From positions 2,250,501 through 2,314,500 of the forward strand of contig NZ_CP013264.1 of assembly GCF_001456115.1 (NCBI RefSeq): a stretch of 64,000 nucleotides of DNA. The letters run 5' to 3'. A program made the position numbers and the translations under genes. The DNA comes from Sphingobium baderi. Its GTDB lineage: Bacteria; Pseudomonadota; Alphaproteobacteria; Sphingomonadales; Sphingomonadaceae. Below are positions 45,984 to 57,100 of this stretch, piece by piece. Numbering within the stretch: the stretch's first letter is position 1; every line of letters begins with the position of its first letter. A model generated the notes under the pieces. That model made no database searches. It saw only the letters and a list, made by a program, of their open reading frames with translations, and was not told the DNA's origin.

Positions 45984-46368
45984 CTTGACTGAAATCGTGG
46001 CAGCGTTGCCGGCTGACGAGCAGGAAGCGATTGAAGCTCGTTATCACGAGTTGAAGCAGGAGGTTGATGGCCTGCGCGAACTCCGTCGTATTACAGGCAA
46101 GGCTCAAGCGGACATCGCGTCGGCGCTGAACATAAGGCAGCCGTCCGTCTCTCAGCTCGAAAAGCAAACCGACATGTACCTCTCGACGCTTCGCAGTTAC
46201 GTGGAAGCTGTCGGAGGCAAGCTTGAACTGACAGTGAGGCTCCCTTCTCGCCCGATAATCAACCTGCAAACATTAGGTGACATCGGGCTATCGCCCCTGC
46301 GCTCGGCTCCATCGGCACGATCCCGGCCTCGAAAACGACATCCTGGGGCCCGCATGACATCGCGTTAG
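45973..46368 (+). CDS. Xre-family antitoxin
   Basis: A 131-residue protein with a helical N-terminus (LTEIVAALPADEQEAIEARYHELKQE) and an Xre HTH (RRITGKAQADIASALNIRQPSVSQLEKQTD). A strand region (LELTVRLP) follows. The C-terminal about 30 residues look low-complexity and may be an aberrant extension. It is coupled to the RelE/HigB-like toxin upstream and probably neutralises it and represses the pair. Confidence 0.85.
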   Translation: MGRSLTEIVAALPADEQEAIEARYHELKQEVDGLRELRRITGKAQADIASALNIRQPSVSQLEKQTDMYLSTLRSYVEAVGGKLELTVRLPSRPIINLQTLGDIGLSPLRSAPSARSRPRKRHPGARMTSR

Positions 46369-46479
46369 CGCTGCCTCCGACCAGGCGCTAAACCGGATCA
46401 AACGTCGCCGGATAGTCGAGAACGAAATAAGAACACAGCTGGCGTCGGGTGGTGTCTCGATGCGTGATTGGAGTGATGG

Positions 46480-48480
46480 GTGGACATTGAGAATGACGCT
46501 CTTGGCAGCGAACTAGCCAAGCTGGACAGAGATGACCTTGAAAGAATCGTGCGCGGACTCCTTTCACATGGCGTCGCGTTGAGCTTCCATGGAAAGCGCA
46601 CAGCTCTGGAAATTTACCGCCGAGTGCGTCCTCGAGTCACGCGGCGCGAGCCGCGGTTGCATGTCGGGCCTGCGATCGACCAAGCGAAAAACCTTTTGAT
46701 TGAAGGCGAAAACCTTCAAGCAATGGTGACATTGTATAAGTATCGCGGCGAGGTCGACCTTATTCTCACGGACCCACCCTATAATACCGGACAATATTTC
46801 CGGTACAATGATCGCTGGGATAGTGATCCTAACGATCCTGAACTCGGTACGCTTGTTGGCCGCGAAGATGGGTCGCGCCATACCAAGTGGATCAAGGCAA
46901 TGATGCCTCGCCTTCAGGTGATGAAGGCGATGCTGAAGCCATCGGGCGTTCTTGCGATCTGCATAGACGACAACGAGCTATATCATCTCGGAATGATGCT
47001 GGATGAAGTGTTTGGTGAGGAGAATAGGCTCGGAATTATTAATTGGCAGAAGGCGTACTCTCCCAAGAACGACGCTAAGACGATCTCGAAGACTACCGAG
47101 TACGTCCTCGTTTATGCCAAAGATCGCACACGGGCAAAAACTGGCCGCATCGACTTGGATCGTGGGGTGGTCCGCAATCTGGACGATGACCCTGACGGCG
47201 ATTGGATTCCCAGCGATCCGACGGCGCGGCAGCATCGTGACAAGACCGCCTACGCAATTCAGTCTCCGGTCACCGGATATCTTCACTATCCCAACGGCGA
47301 ATACAGATTCGATGGGCAATTGCCCGAGGCACGCGCACATTGGGTCAACTTCACAAAGGCGGAGGCGCGTAAGCTGCTTGCTGAGTGGGGTAGCGAATAC
47401 GTCGAAAAAGACCTCGGGGATGGCCGAGGAAAGGCACTCGTCCTGAAGGGTGCGGGGACGCGGCTTGAAAACTATGACCCCGCCAAGGACCCAGTCGTTA
47501 AGAAGGCGGCGATTCAAGCCCAACGGCGCCGAGAAGCGGGGAATTGGCCCCAGCTATACTTCCGCGACGATAAGGCTCGCCGGCCCGGATACGGCCGGCC
47601 TCGGCTAAAGAATCATCTTCATCGGATCAAGGAGGGCAAAGTCCCCACGACCTTCTGGGACGAAGAGCAGTACGATGACCCCTTCGAGATCGGGTCAGTG
47701 GCTTGGGCCCACGGCGAGTCCGGCCATACAGACCTGGCAAAACGTGAACTCGACGCTGTGGTTGGGAAGGATCACGGCTTCGATACAGTCAAGCCACTGC
47801 GCTTGCTAAAGAAGATCATTCAGATCTGGTGTCCGCCCGCCGGTCTCGTAATGGACCCGTACGCCGGCTCCGGTTCGACGGCACATGCAGTGCTAGAGCT
47901 CAACCAGGAGCAGGAAGCGGACCGACGGTTCATCTTGATTGAGCAAGGTGCCCCCGAAAACGGCGATAAGTACGCTCGCACTCTTACATGGAAGCGCTTG
48001 CACAATGCCATAACCGGCGAACGGCCAGATGGAAGCCGAGCAGAACCGCTCGGCGGCGGCTTCGAATATAGGCTGCTAACGAAGACGATCGACGCGCGTA
48101 CGGTTCTATCGATGCAGCGAAGCGAGTTGATCGACATTGTGCTTACGTCCCACTGGGAAACGCAGCGCAGAAGCGCTCCGAGCTTGAGCTTCTTTGATGG
48201 TGCGGGCTACCAGTACCTCATCGGGACCGACGATGCGGGTGAGGGCTATTTTTTGATTTGGGACAACGGGGGTCCGGTCGGCTCTCTCGACCTCAATACC
48301 TACAAGACCGTCGTGACGGAGGGGAAGCGAGCGGGTGTGAAGCCTCCGTACCACGTTTATGCAAGGTACGAGACATTTCAGTCACCTAACGTGCGCTTCT
48401 GGAAGATACCGGACCGCATCCTCGCGCACCTCGGTTTGGATGAGAATGATGAGTACAACTCGTCTGAGCAGGAAATGTGA
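46480..48480 (+). CDS. Type III-like DNA adenine/cytosine-N4 methyltransferase (Mod)
   Basis: A 666-residue beta-class amino-methyltransferase. Motif IV is TDPPYNTG near residue 98, with ARRPGYGRPRLKNH and PTTFWDE in the middle. Motif I is MDPYAGSGSTAHAV near residue 459. This motif order (IV before I) is that of type III Mod subunits. The start is a GTG at 46480 behind GGAG. It overlaps the following res gene by one base (TGATG). Codon use is less GC-biased than in the flanking chromosome, which suggests separate transfer. The target sequence is unknown. Confidence 0.9.
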   Translation: MDIENDALGSELAKLDRDDLERIVRGLLSHGVALSFHGKRTALEIYRRVRPRVTRREPRLHVGPAIDQAKNLLIEGENLQAMVTLYKYRGEVDLILTDPPYNTGQYFRYNDRWDSDPNDPELGTLVGREDGSRHTKWIKAMMPRLQVMKAMLKPSGVLAICIDDNELYHLGMMLDEVFGEENRLGIINWQKAYSPKNDAKTISKTTEYVLVYAKDRTRAKTGRIDLDRGVVRNLDDDPDGDWIPSDPTARQHRDKTAYAIQSPVTGYLHYPNGEYRFDGQLPEARAHWVNFTKAEARKLLAEWGSEYVEKDLGDGRGKALVLKGAGTRLENYDPAKDPVVKKAAIQAQRRREAGNWPQLYFRDDKARRPGYGRPRLKNHLHRIKEGKVPTTFWDEEQYDDPFEIGSVAWAHGESGHTDLAKRELDAVVGKDHGFDTVKPLRLLKKIIQIWCPPAGLVMDPYAGSGSTAHAVLELNQEQEADRRFILIEQGAPENGDKYARTLTWKRLHNAITGERPDGSRAEPLGGGFEYRLLTKTIDARTVLSMQRSELIDIVLTSHWETQRRSAPSLSFFDGAGYQYLIGTDDAGEGYFLIWDNGGPVGSLDLNTYKTVVTEGKRAGVKPPYHVYARYETFQSPNVRFWKIPDRILAHLGLDENDEYNSSEQEM

Positions 48481-50813
48481 TGGACGCCTTCAGTTTTCAG
48501 CAAGAGGCGTCTAGCCAGATAGCCGAACGGTTTGCCGAGTACGCCGCAAATCCTTTGATGGTAGATCGTCAAACGACGGTTCCATTCCTTCAGACGTTGG
48601 TGTCGATCACCGGTAGCGGAAAGACCCTGATCTTGGCTGAGGCCATCGCGCAGATTCGCGATCGGCTTCCGATCCAGCCCGTCGTTCTCTGGATATCTAA
48701 AGGCCGGATCGTCGTTTCACAGGCGTACGCAAACCTTTCCTCGGGGAAGTACGCTGACAATCTGCCGGGGTTCAACGTGAAGCCGCTTCTACAGGTGGCT
48801 CCGAGCGACCTCGAAGATGACTCAGTGCCGCTTCTGTTGGTGGCGACGGTCGGCAAATTTGCGGTTGAAGACAGTCAGGGAGGAGACCGGCGCGTTTACC
48901 AGGCACAACTCGACTTGGCCTCTGAATCGCTCTGGTCCCTCATAGCGAAGCGACGGACACACGGCGGGCTGCGCCGTCCGCTAATTGTAGTCTACGACGA
49001 AGGTCACAACCTCTCGGATCTCCAAACTAGACGGCTCCTCGAGCTTTCGCCGGACGCGCTGATCTCAGCAAGCGCGACTATGGCGCTACCTGGCCAGCTT
49101 GAAAATACGATTGCCCGCCTTCGCAATGATCGCGGCTGGAATGAGCAGCGCTTTACTACCGCCGTTTCAAGCCGCGCCGTTGTTGATGCCGGGTTGGTTA
49201 AGGAGCGCATCGCGATTGGCGGTTACGTCACTCCGATGGAAACGGCTATCGACGCAATGCTGGCTGACATGGGAGATGCTCAAGAGGCGTCCGCCTCCCT
49301 TCCCGTCCCCTTCAGGCCGAAGGCAATCTACGTCTGCAGCACAAATACGGTCGACGGCGTCCCTATAAGCGAGGACGTCAAGCGCCCCTTCGCAGATCGT
49401 CAGGCTCGACCGATCCTTATTTGGCGCCACCTCGTAGAAAATGCCGGGATTGATCCGTCTAAGATCGTTATCTACAGCCAACTGAAGTTTGGGCCAGGCT
49501 TTCCACCGCCGCCGTCACTTCGTCTGCTTTCTGGCGGAGACAACGACTATACCACCTTCCTAGAAGGCAACTTCGAGCACGTCATCTTCAACCTCGGCCT
49601 GCAAGAAGGTTGGGATGATCCCACATGCGGCTTCGCTTATATTGACAAGGAGATGGCCTCAGCACGGCAGATCACTCAGGTGATCGGTCGCGTCCTGCGC
49701 CAACCCGGAGCCGAGCACTATCAGAACCCCATTCTCAATACCGCGCATTTCTACATTCGCTCCGATGAGCGGGGCGTTTTTGACGAGATATTGGATGATG
49801 TTCGAACGCAACTGCTCAATGAGCATCCCGCCATCAGCCTAAGCATAAAGAAGGATGGGCGAGGTCGCATCCTTGAAAAGCTCATGCCGGAGCCGCCGCG
49901 CACAGTGCCGACTGTTGGCATTCTGTCGGCAAATGCAAAGGATCCTATCGCGGCGATTATCTCGAAAATGATGAACTTTTCATCTGGTGGTGAGAACACC
50001 ATCGGCCAAGGTAGTCGCATGCTGGTTCTGCAAGAGATCGGGACCGGCAATGAAGCCACCTATGACTGGGTCGAAGTCGAACACAGCAATCGCGTGACGG
50101 CGCGTGCGATTTTTCGGCGCGAGCTTCAGCGCCTTTATTCCGGTGCCCTTAGGAGAGCCGGTGGACCGATCAATCTCGTCGATATCGAGCTTCCAAAGTT
50201 CGACGCTCTTGTCGAGCTCACAAGCCCGGCAGCCGACCATATTCGGTCAATCGCGAGAGATGTTGTCGATTGCTACATATCGAACTCACGCATTTTTCAG
50301 AATGACTTTGACGCCCCGTACTCGGTGGGACCAGTCCTTGTTGACGAAGCAGATGCCGTAGAATTCTCCAAATCCCTGCATCGCCGCTATTCTGGCTTAA
50401 ATCCCCTCGAACTTCGCTTCGCGCGCGCGCTTGATAAGTCGCAGCGAGTGTGGGCACGCAATCCGCGTAACAGCGGCTTTTATTTGCCACTGTTAGATCT
50501 CGCGTCGGCCTCAACGTACTGGCCCGACTTCTTGGTGTGGGTCGACAAAACCGTGGTCGCCATTGACACGAAGGGCGATCACCTCCTCACGGATGCGACG
50601 CTAGGCAAGCTGTTTGAAATAGACACTTTGGGCGAACCAGCCAAAGTCGTACTTCGCCTAGTGTCGGAAGGAGAAGCCCAAGTGTCTCCTTCCGGCCAAA
50701 TCACCAAGCTGAGCGGGATAGGCTTTACGGTGTGGAGCTGGAAAGCTGGCAAGCTGCACGCTCAACATGCGGAAGACGAGCGTGCCGCGGTCAAGAAGGC
50801 ACTCACCTTTTGA
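48480..50813 (+). CDS. Type III-like restriction subunit (SF2 helicase-nuclease, Res)
   Basis: A 777-residue superfamily-2 translocase. It has Walker A SITGSGKT near residue 40, DEAD-like box YDEGHNL, SASAT (motif III) and QVIGRVLRQPGAEHY (motif VI). A C-terminal segment YWPDFLVWVDKTVVAIDTKGDHLL has the D-x(n)-D-x-K pattern of a PD-(D/E)xK nuclease. It starts one base inside the Mod stop, so the two are translationally coupled. With Mod it would form a restriction complex cutting unmodified DNA. Confidence 0.88.
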   Translation: MDAFSFQQEASSQIAERFAEYAANPLMVDRQTTVPFLQTLVSITGSGKTLILAEAIAQIRDRLPIQPVVLWISKGRIVVSQAYANLSSGKYADNLPGFNVKPLLQVAPSDLEDDSVPLLLVATVGKFAVEDSQGGDRRVYQAQLDLASESLWSLIAKRRTHGGLRRPLIVVYDEGHNLSDLQTRRLLELSPDALISASATMALPGQLENTIARLRNDRGWNEQRFTTAVSSRAVVDAGLVKERIAIGGYVTPMETAIDAMLADMGDAQEASASLPVPFRPKAIYVCSTNTVDGVPISEDVKRPFADRQARPILIWRHLVENAGIDPSKIVIYSQLKFGPGFPPPPSLRLLSGGDNDYTTFLEGNFEHVIFNLGLQEGWDDPTCGFAYIDKEMASARQITQVIGRVLRQPGAEHYQNPILNTAHFYIRSDERGVFDEILDDVRTQLLNEHPAISLSIKKDGRGRILEKLMPEPPRTVPTVGILSANAKDPIAAIISKMMNFSSGGENTIGQGSRMLVLQEIGTGNEATYDWVEVEHSNRVTARAIFRRELQRLYSGALRRAGGPINLVDIELPKFDALVELTSPAADHIRSIARDVVDCYISNSRIFQNDFDAPYSVGPVLVDEADAVEFSKSLHRRYSGLNPLELRFARALDKSQRVWARNPRNSGFYLPLLDLASASTYWPDFLVWVDKTVVAIDTKGDHLLTDATLGKLFEIDTLGEPAKVVLRLVSEGEAQVSPSGQITKLSGIGFTVWSWKAGKLHAQHAEDERAAVKKALTF

Positions 50814-50897
50814 AGCCGCAGCAGGACATTGTCTCTTGCTTCCATCCGGGGCGCTGCGCATCCCCGCGTAGACGTCTTGTCAACGGGTCCTAACCTG

Positions 50898-51824
50898 ATG
50901 GCGGCCAAATCCCATCCGATCACAGCCTCGAAAATCTACTACATCAAGCTCGGGCGAGGCGGAGACTGGGAGGCCGAAAGTCTGCGCGACAGCGTCATAC
51001 GGTTTGGCTATCGGGAAGCGCCTCACGAACTCTGCTCCAAAGGTGAATGGCAGGGTGTATGGGAAGCGATGAAAGCTATTCGTGGTGACGCTGGCGCCGC
51101 CACTCGTGACGTCAATCAAATTCGGGCTTTCTATGAAGCCGACGACCGGTCGATCTTCATCACCTTCGTTGGAGGCTTGCTTTATTGGTGCCGTCCCGGC
51201 GGCGAGGTCGAGTTATTGGAAGACCGTAGCCATCGCCGCACCACACTAGACGGATGGCACAGCACCAGCGCCGGCGGCACCGTCCTTTCAGCAGATCGGC
51301 TCTCAGGTAGACTGCTCAAGGTCCAGATGTTTCGAGGGACTATCTGCGATGTTCGCGCCAGCGACTATGTATTGCGCAGACTGAACGACGAGCTTGCTCC
51401 TGAGGTAGCGGCTGCCGAGGAAGCCGAGCGGGTGCTGCTAGCTGCGATCGTTGGCCTCATGCGTCTGCTCACATGGCAGGACTTCGAGCTTCTTGTCGAT
51501 CTTGTCTTCTCGACCAGCGGTTGGCGACGCTTGAGCCAAGTCGGTCGCACGCAGAAGACCGTGGACCTCGAACTCATCCTCCCGAGCACCGCAGAGCGAG
51601 CGTTCGTTCAAGTCAAATCTCAAGCTTCCCCGAGCGGGCTGCGTGATTACGCGGCGCGGCTCAGCCAAGCTGACGCATACGACCGTATGTTTTTTGTCTG
51701 GCACACCGGAGATATCCCGGAAGACGATGCTCCTGCCGGCGTCGTTCTTCTCGGACCGCAGAAGCTCTCCCGTATGATTCTCGACGCGGGCCTATCGTCA
51801 TGGCTTCGCGAAAAGGTGTCGTAG
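50898..51824 (+). CDS. Mrr-like restriction endonuclease-fold protein
   Basis: A 308-residue protein with two parts. The N-terminal domain (about 1-150) begins KIYYIKLGRGGDWEAESLRDSVIRFGY and has no name I can give. The C-terminal domain has the PD-(D/E)xK pattern of Mrr-type nucleases: WQDFELLVDLVFSTSGWRRLSQVGRTQKTVDLELI, then FVQVKSQ. The start is uncertain: ATG 50898 lacks a clear ribosome site, and an in-frame TTG at 50829 behind GGA is possible. It lies 84 bp after res in the same direction and is probably a third part of the restriction module. Confidence 0.75.
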   Translation: MAAKSHPITASKIYYIKLGRGGDWEAESLRDSVIRFGYREAPHELCSKGEWQGVWEAMKAIRGDAGAATRDVNQIRAFYEADDRSIFITFVGGLLYWCRPGGEVELLEDRSHRRTTLDGWHSTSAGGTVLSADRLSGRLLKVQMFRGTICDVRASDYVLRRLNDELAPEVAAAEEAERVLLAAIVGLMRLLTWQDFELLVDLVFSTSGWRRLSQVGRTQKTVDLELILPSTAERAFVQVKSQASPSGLRDYAARLSQADAYDRMFFVWHTGDIPEDDAPAGVVLLGPQKLSRMILDAGLSSWLREKVS

Positions 51825-51871
51825 CCGCCCTCCACGGCAGAAAGCCGCTTGACTCGGAAGACGGGACGTAA

Positions 51872-51886
51872 GAACAAATAGAGAAC
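51872..51886. promoter_or_regulatory. LexA (SOS) box upstream of imuA
   Basis: GAAC-N7-GAAC (GAAC at 51872 and 51883) is the complement of the alphaproteobacterial LexA site GTTC-N7-GTTC. A third GAAC follows at 51895 with an 8-base gap. It is 38 bp before the imuA start, as expected for an SOS-controlled imuA-imuB-dnaE2 cassette. Confidence 0.75.
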
Positions 51887-51923
51887 ATGATGCAGAACCT
51901 GCTCCCGGAGGTCAACAGGAAGC

Positions 51924-52676
51924 TTGCGGCCAGAGCCCGCCATAGAGTCCTTGCGCGCGCAGATCGAGAAGATCCAAGGCCGAAGCCGGCGCGCCAAATC
52001 GGTACTCCCCTTCGGGATCACCGAGGTGGATTCACGACTCCCTGGCGGTGGTCTCGCGCTCGGCGCCCTGCATGAGATAGCCGGCGGCGGTAACGGCGCG
52101 GTCGACGGGGCGGCAGCCGCCTCGTTCAGCGCGGGCCTCGCCGCCCGCACCAAGGGCAAGATCCTCTGGTGCATCACGCGCGCGGACCTGTTCGCTCCGG
52201 CCATCGCTCAAGCAGGCCTCGCAAGCGACCGCGTGATCTATCTCGAAGCCGGCGACGATAAGACTGTGCTCGCCTGCATGGAGGAAGGACTGCGCCACGG
52301 CGGCCTCGGAGCCGTGATCGGCGAGGTCGCCCGTCTTTCCATGACAGCGTCGCGGCGGCTGCAACTGGCGGCCGAAGGTACGGGCTCGCTCGGGATCGCC
52401 CTGCGGCGCTGGCGGCGACAGACAGAGGCAACGGATTTTGGCCAGCCGACCGCGGCGATGACGCGCTGGCGTGTGTCCGCGCTGCCCTCGACGCCGCTGC
52501 CTGTTCCCGGCGTAGGCCGCGCCCGCTGGCTGGTTGAACTCATCCGCGCGCGAGCGGGCGAAAGTGCCGATTTCGAGTTGGAGGCGTGCGATGACACGGG
52601 TCGTCTCGCTCTTCCTGCCGAACTGGTCCACGGACCGGCTTCGGCGGAAGGCTGGCGACGCGGCGCCTCCGGCTGA
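51924..52676 (+). CDS. imuA: ImuA, RecA/SulA-like mutagenesis accessory protein
   Basis: A 250-residue ImuA. It has the family N-terminus ESLRAQIEKIQGRSRRAKSVLPFGITEVDSRLPGGGLALGALHEIAGGG and a RecA-like core with ILWCITRADLFAPAIAQAGL and the segment VIYLEAGDDKTVLACMEEGLRHGGLGAVIGEV. It starts at a TTG at 51924 behind AGGA. It is first in the cassette and overlaps imuB by 86 bp. It would link RecA and the ImuB-DnaE2 polymerase during damage-induced mutagenesis. Confidence 0.92.
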   Translation: MRPEPAIESLRAQIEKIQGRSRRAKSVLPFGITEVDSRLPGGGLALGALHEIAGGGNGAVDGAAAASFSAGLAARTKGKILWCITRADLFAPAIAQAGLASDRVIYLEAGDDKTVLACMEEGLRHGGLGAVIGEVARLSMTASRRLQLAAEGTGSLGIALRRWRRQTEATDFGQPTAAMTRWRVSALPSTPLPVPGVGRARWLVELIRARAGESADFELEACDDTGRLALPAELVHGPASAEGWRRGASG

Positions 52677-54111
52677 GGCGCCGCTCGTCCTGATTGGCCG
52701 CGACGGGAACAGGCGGGTGGTGCTGGCGGCGAATGCTGCGGCCCAGGCCGCCGGCCTGCACGCCGGCATGCCCGTCACTAAGGCGCAAGTCCTGGTGCCG
52801 GGTCTCCTCGTGCAGGATGCCGATCCCGCTGCCGACGCCGAGGCGCTTGAGCGTCTCGCGGTATGGCTTCTCCGGTATGCGCCAATCGTCGCCCCCGATC
52901 CGCCCGACGGCCTCATCATTGACTCGACAGGCGCGGATCATCTCCACGGCGGGGAGACTGTCATGCTGGACGGCTTGATCGGGCGCCTCGCCATGTCCGG
53001 GATCTCCGCGAGAGTCGCGATAGCCGACACCTGGGGAGCAGCCCATGCGCTGGCCCGATTTTCAGCGCAGCCGGCTGTCATCGCGCCCGAGGGCCACGGC
53101 TCGCCCATCTTGGAGCGTTTGCCGCTAGAGGCGTTGCGCATTCCATCTCCCACCATCGCGGCGCTTCGCACGCTCGGCTTCCGAACGGTCGGCGACCTTC
53201 TGGCGCAGCCGCGCGCGCCGCTCACCCTTCGCTTCGGCCCCGAACTCGGCCGACGCTTGGACCAGGCCTTGGGCATTGCGGCCGAACTCATCGAGCCGGT
53301 CCGTCCGGCCGATCTCATCGAGGTGCGCCGGGCCTTCGCCGAGCCGATCGGCGCGGCCGAGACCATCGCCCGTTACATCGGCAAGCTTGTCACCCAGCTC
53401 TGCGAACGTCTGGAGGAAGGCGGCCTCGGCGCACGCAGGCTCGATCTCATCTGCCACCGCGTCGATAGCCGGGCCCAGGCCGTGCGGGTCGGCATGGCCA
53501 CGCCGGTCCGCGATGCGAAGCGGCTGACGCGCCTCCTGTGCGACAAGATCGAGACCATCTCGCCCGGCTTCGGCATCGAGGTGATGACCCTCGCCGCAAG
53601 CGTCGCTGAGCCGCTTGAGCGCAAGCAGATCGTCAGCTCGCTGGTCGAGGAGAGCACCCCGGACGTCTCCGATCTCATTGATACCTTGATGAACCGCGTG
53701 GGCGAGCGTGCCCTCTATCGGCTTGCACCGGTCGCCAGCGATGTTCCGGAGCGGTCTGTCTGTCGTATCCCGGCGATGGCGGCCGACACGGGAGCGGGCT
53801 GGCCCGGCCATTGGCCGCGGCCCTCCCGGCTTCTGCCGGCCCCTGAGCCGGTCGAGACCGTGGCGTTGCTTCCCGACCATCCGCCGGTGTCGTTCACCTG
53901 GCGCGGCATCCGCCGCCGCCTTCGGCGTGGCGACGGGCCGGAGCGCGTGTTCGGCGAATGGTGGAAGCGCGATGCCGAGCTGGTTGCCGTCCGCGACTAT
54001 TTCCGGGTCGAGGACGATGCCGGCGAACGCTACTGGCTGTTCCGCGCCGGCGATGGCGAAGATGTCGCCACAGGCTCGCACCGCTGGTTCATTCACGGGG
54101 TCTTCGGATGA
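52591..54111 (+). CDS. imuB: ImuB, catalytically inactive Y-family polymerase
   Basis: A 506-residue Y-family relative. The N-terminal [13 protein letters not shown] lacks the first catalytic Asp-x-Asp, and [13 protein letters not shown] replaces the SxDE motif, both typical of ImuB. It is therefore thought to be a non-catalytic hub that binds the beta clamp, ImuA and DnaE2. The start at 52591 follows GGAGG; an earlier in-frame start would extend back into imuA. The stop overlaps dnaE2 by 4 bp (ATGA). Confidence 0.93.
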   Translation: MTRVVSLFLPNWSTDRLRRKAGDAAPPAEAPLVLIGRDGNRRVVLAANAAAQAAGLHAGMPVTKAQVLVPGLLVQDADPAADAEALERLAVWLLRYAPIVAPDPPDGLIIDSTGADHLHGGETVMLDGLIGRLAMSGISARVAIADTWGAAHALARFSAQPAVIAPEGHGSPILERLPLEALRIPSPTIAALRTLGFRTVGDLLAQPRAPLTLRFGPELGRRLDQALGIAAELIEPVRPADLIEVRRAFAEPIGAAETIARYIGKLVTQLCERLEEGGLGARRLDLICHRVDSRAQAVRVGMATPVRDAKRLTRLLCDKIETISPGFGIEVMTLAASVAEPLERKQIVSSLVEESTPDVSDLIDTLMNRVGERALYRLAPVASDVPERSVCRIPAMAADTGAGWPGHWPRPSRLLPAPEPVETVALLPDHPPVSFTWRGIRRRLRRGDGPERVFGEWWKRDAELVAVRDYFRVEDDAGERYWLFRAGDGEDVATGSHRWFIHGVFG

Positions 54112-57100
54112 GCGAGCCCCGCTACGTCGAACTTCAGGTCACCTCGCATTTCAGCTTTCTCCGGGGGGCCTCATCTTGCGAGGAGCTGTTCGCCCAAGCC
54201 GCGCTCGCCGGGATCGAAGCGCTGGCCGTGGTGGACCGGAATTCGCTCGCCGGCATCGTCCGGGCTCATGAAGCGGCGAAGACAACCGGGGTTCGCCTAA
54301 TTGTCGGCTGCCGTCTCGACCTCACCGACGGCATGTCGGTGCTGGTCTATCCAACCGACCGACCCGCTTATTCCCGTCTCTGCCGGCTGCTGTCGCTCGG
54401 CAAGCGGCGCGGCGGAAAGGCGAAGTGCGTGCTCGAATGGCAGGACCTCGTCGCCTACGGCGAAGGCTTGATCGCCGTGCTCGTGCCGGAGCTCGCGGAC
54501 GAGGAATGCGGCCTTCGGCTGCGCCGCTTGCGCGATGCGTTCGGCGATCGGGCTTACTTGGCTTTGACGCTGCGTCGCCGCCCCAACGATCAGCTCCGTC
54601 TTCACGAGCTTTCCAACCTCGCCGCCCAAATCCGGGTCGCGACCGTGGTAACGAACGACGTCCTCTTCCACGAGCCGGCCCGCCGCACCCTCCAGGACGT
54701 CGTCACCTGCATCCGGCACAACGTCACGATCGACACGATCGGCGACCGCCGCGAGCGTCATGCCGACCGCTACATCAAGCCGCCCGAGGAGATGCACCGT
54801 CTCTTCGGCCGCTACCCCGAGGCGCTCACCCGAGGCCTGCAGATCGCCGACCGCTGCCGTTTCAATCTCGACGAGCTGGCCTATCAATATCCCGAGGAGC
54901 GCGACGATCCTGCCCTTACGCCGCAGGAGACACTGGCCAAGCTCACCTGGGAAGGCGCCGCCGCGCGCTATCCGGACGGCGTGCCTGACAGCGTGACCGC
55001 CGCGCTTCAACACGAGCTGCGGCTGATCGAGAAGCTCGACTACGCGCCGTACTTCCTGACCGTGAATTCGATCGTCCGCTTCGCGCGATCGAAGGACATC
55101 CTTTGCCAAGGCCGTGGATCAGCCGCCAACTCTGCGGTGTGCTACGTCCTCGGCATCACGTCGATTGATCCCGGCCGGAACGATCTTCTCTTCGAGCGCT
55201 TCGTCAGCGAGGAGCGGCGCGAGCCGCCCGACATTGACGTCGATTTTGAACACGAGCGGCGCGAGATCGTCATGCAGTGGGTGTTCGACACCTACGGCCG
55301 CGACCACGCCGCGCTCTGCTCGACCGTCATCCGCTATCGCACCAAGGGCGCGCTGCGGGATGTCGGTAAGGCGCTTGGCCTCCCCGAGGATTTGATCGGC
55401 ACCCTGTCGTCGCAGGTCTGGGCCTGGTCGGAGGAAGGCGTTGAACAGAAGTACGTCGAGGAGCTGAACCTCAACCTAGCCGATCGCAGGCTTCGCCTGA
55501 CGCTCGACCTCGCCCGGCAGCTCATAGGCGCGCCGCGCCATCTTAGCCAGCATCCTGGCGGTTTCGTGCTGACCCATGACAGGCTCGACGACCTCGTGCC
55601 GATCGAACCGGCTGCGATGAAGGACCGGCAGGTCATCGAATGGGACAAGGACGATATCGACGCCCTCAAGTTCATGAAGGTCGACGTCCTGGCGCTCGGG
55701 ATGCTGACCTGCATGAAGAAAGGGCTGGACCTCCTGGCTGAGCACAAGGGCGTCCATCTCGACCTTGCCTCCATCCCGGCCGAGGACCCGCGCACTTACG
55801 CGATGATCCGCAAGGCGGACACGCTTGGCACCTTCCAGATCGAGAGCCGCGCACAAATGTCGATGCTGCCGCGCCTGAAGCCGCGCACCTATTATGACCT
55901 CGTCGTCCAGGTCGCGATCGTCAGGCCCGGTCCGATCCAGGGCGACATGGTGCATCCCTATCTTCGCCGCCGGGAGGGCCTCGAGCCCGTCCACTATCCG
56001 AAGCCTGAGCTGGAGAAAGTGCTCGGCAAGACGCTCGGCGTGCCGCTCTTTCAGGAACAGGCGATGCGTGTCGCCATCGAATGCGCCGGCTTCACCCCCG
56101 GCGAGGCCGACATGCTCCGCAAGTCGATGGCCACCTTCAAGTTCACCGGCGGCGTCTCGCGCTTCCGTGACAAGCTGATCGCCGGCATGGTCGCCAACGG
56201 CTACGAGCAGGCGTTTGCCGAGCAGACCTTCAAGCAGCTTGAGGGCTTCGGCAGTTACGGATTCCCGGAAAGTCACGCAGCCTCTTTTGCGCTGATCGCC
56301 TATGCCTCGGCCTGGCTCAAATGCTGGCACCCGGAAATCTTCTGCGCCGCGCTGCTGAACAGCCAGCCCATGGGCTTCTACGCGCCGGCCCAGATCGTCC
56401 GCGACGCGCGCGATCACGGCGTCGAGATCCGCCCCGTCTGCGCCAACGCCTCCCGATGGGACTGCACGCTCGAGCCCACCGGCAGCGATGAGCGGTTCGC
56501 CGTTCGCCTTGGTCTGCGCATGGTCAAGGGGCTCGCCAACGCCCACGGCGCGTCGATCGTCACGGCCAGGGCGGACCAGCCCTTCGGCTCAGTGGACGAT
56601 CTCTGGCGCCGTGCCGGCGTGCCCGTTACGGCGCTCACGCAGATCGCCGAAGCCGACGGGTTTCGCCCGCCCTTCGGTCTTACGCGCCGTGAGGCGCTAT
56701 GGGCGATCAAGGCTTTGCGCGACGAGCCGCTTCCGCTCTTCGCTGGCGCGTCGGCCCGCGAGGCGGAAATCGTGCCTGAGGTCGCCGAGCCGGCCGTTAT
56801 CCTGCGCCCGATGACGGCGGGCGGTGAAGTCGTCGAAGACTATCGGCATGTCAGCCTGTCGCTGCGGGACCACCCGGTCTCGTTTCTGCGCCAGGAGCTG
56901 CGCCGTCGTCGTGTGGTCTCCTGCCAGGAGGCGATGGACGCAAAGGACGGCCGATGGCTGGAGGCGGCCGGCATCGTGCTGGTGCGGCAACGTCCCGGCA
57001 GTGCCAAGGGCGTCATGTTCATCACGCTCGAAGATGAGAGCGGGATCGCCAACCTCGTGGTCTGGCCCAAGGTCTTCGAGCAGAACCGCCGCACCATTCT

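Noticed and set aside
54425..54988. Second open frame within dnaE2
   Set aside because: Out-of-frame shadow of DnaE2 with an Arg/Pro-rich product.
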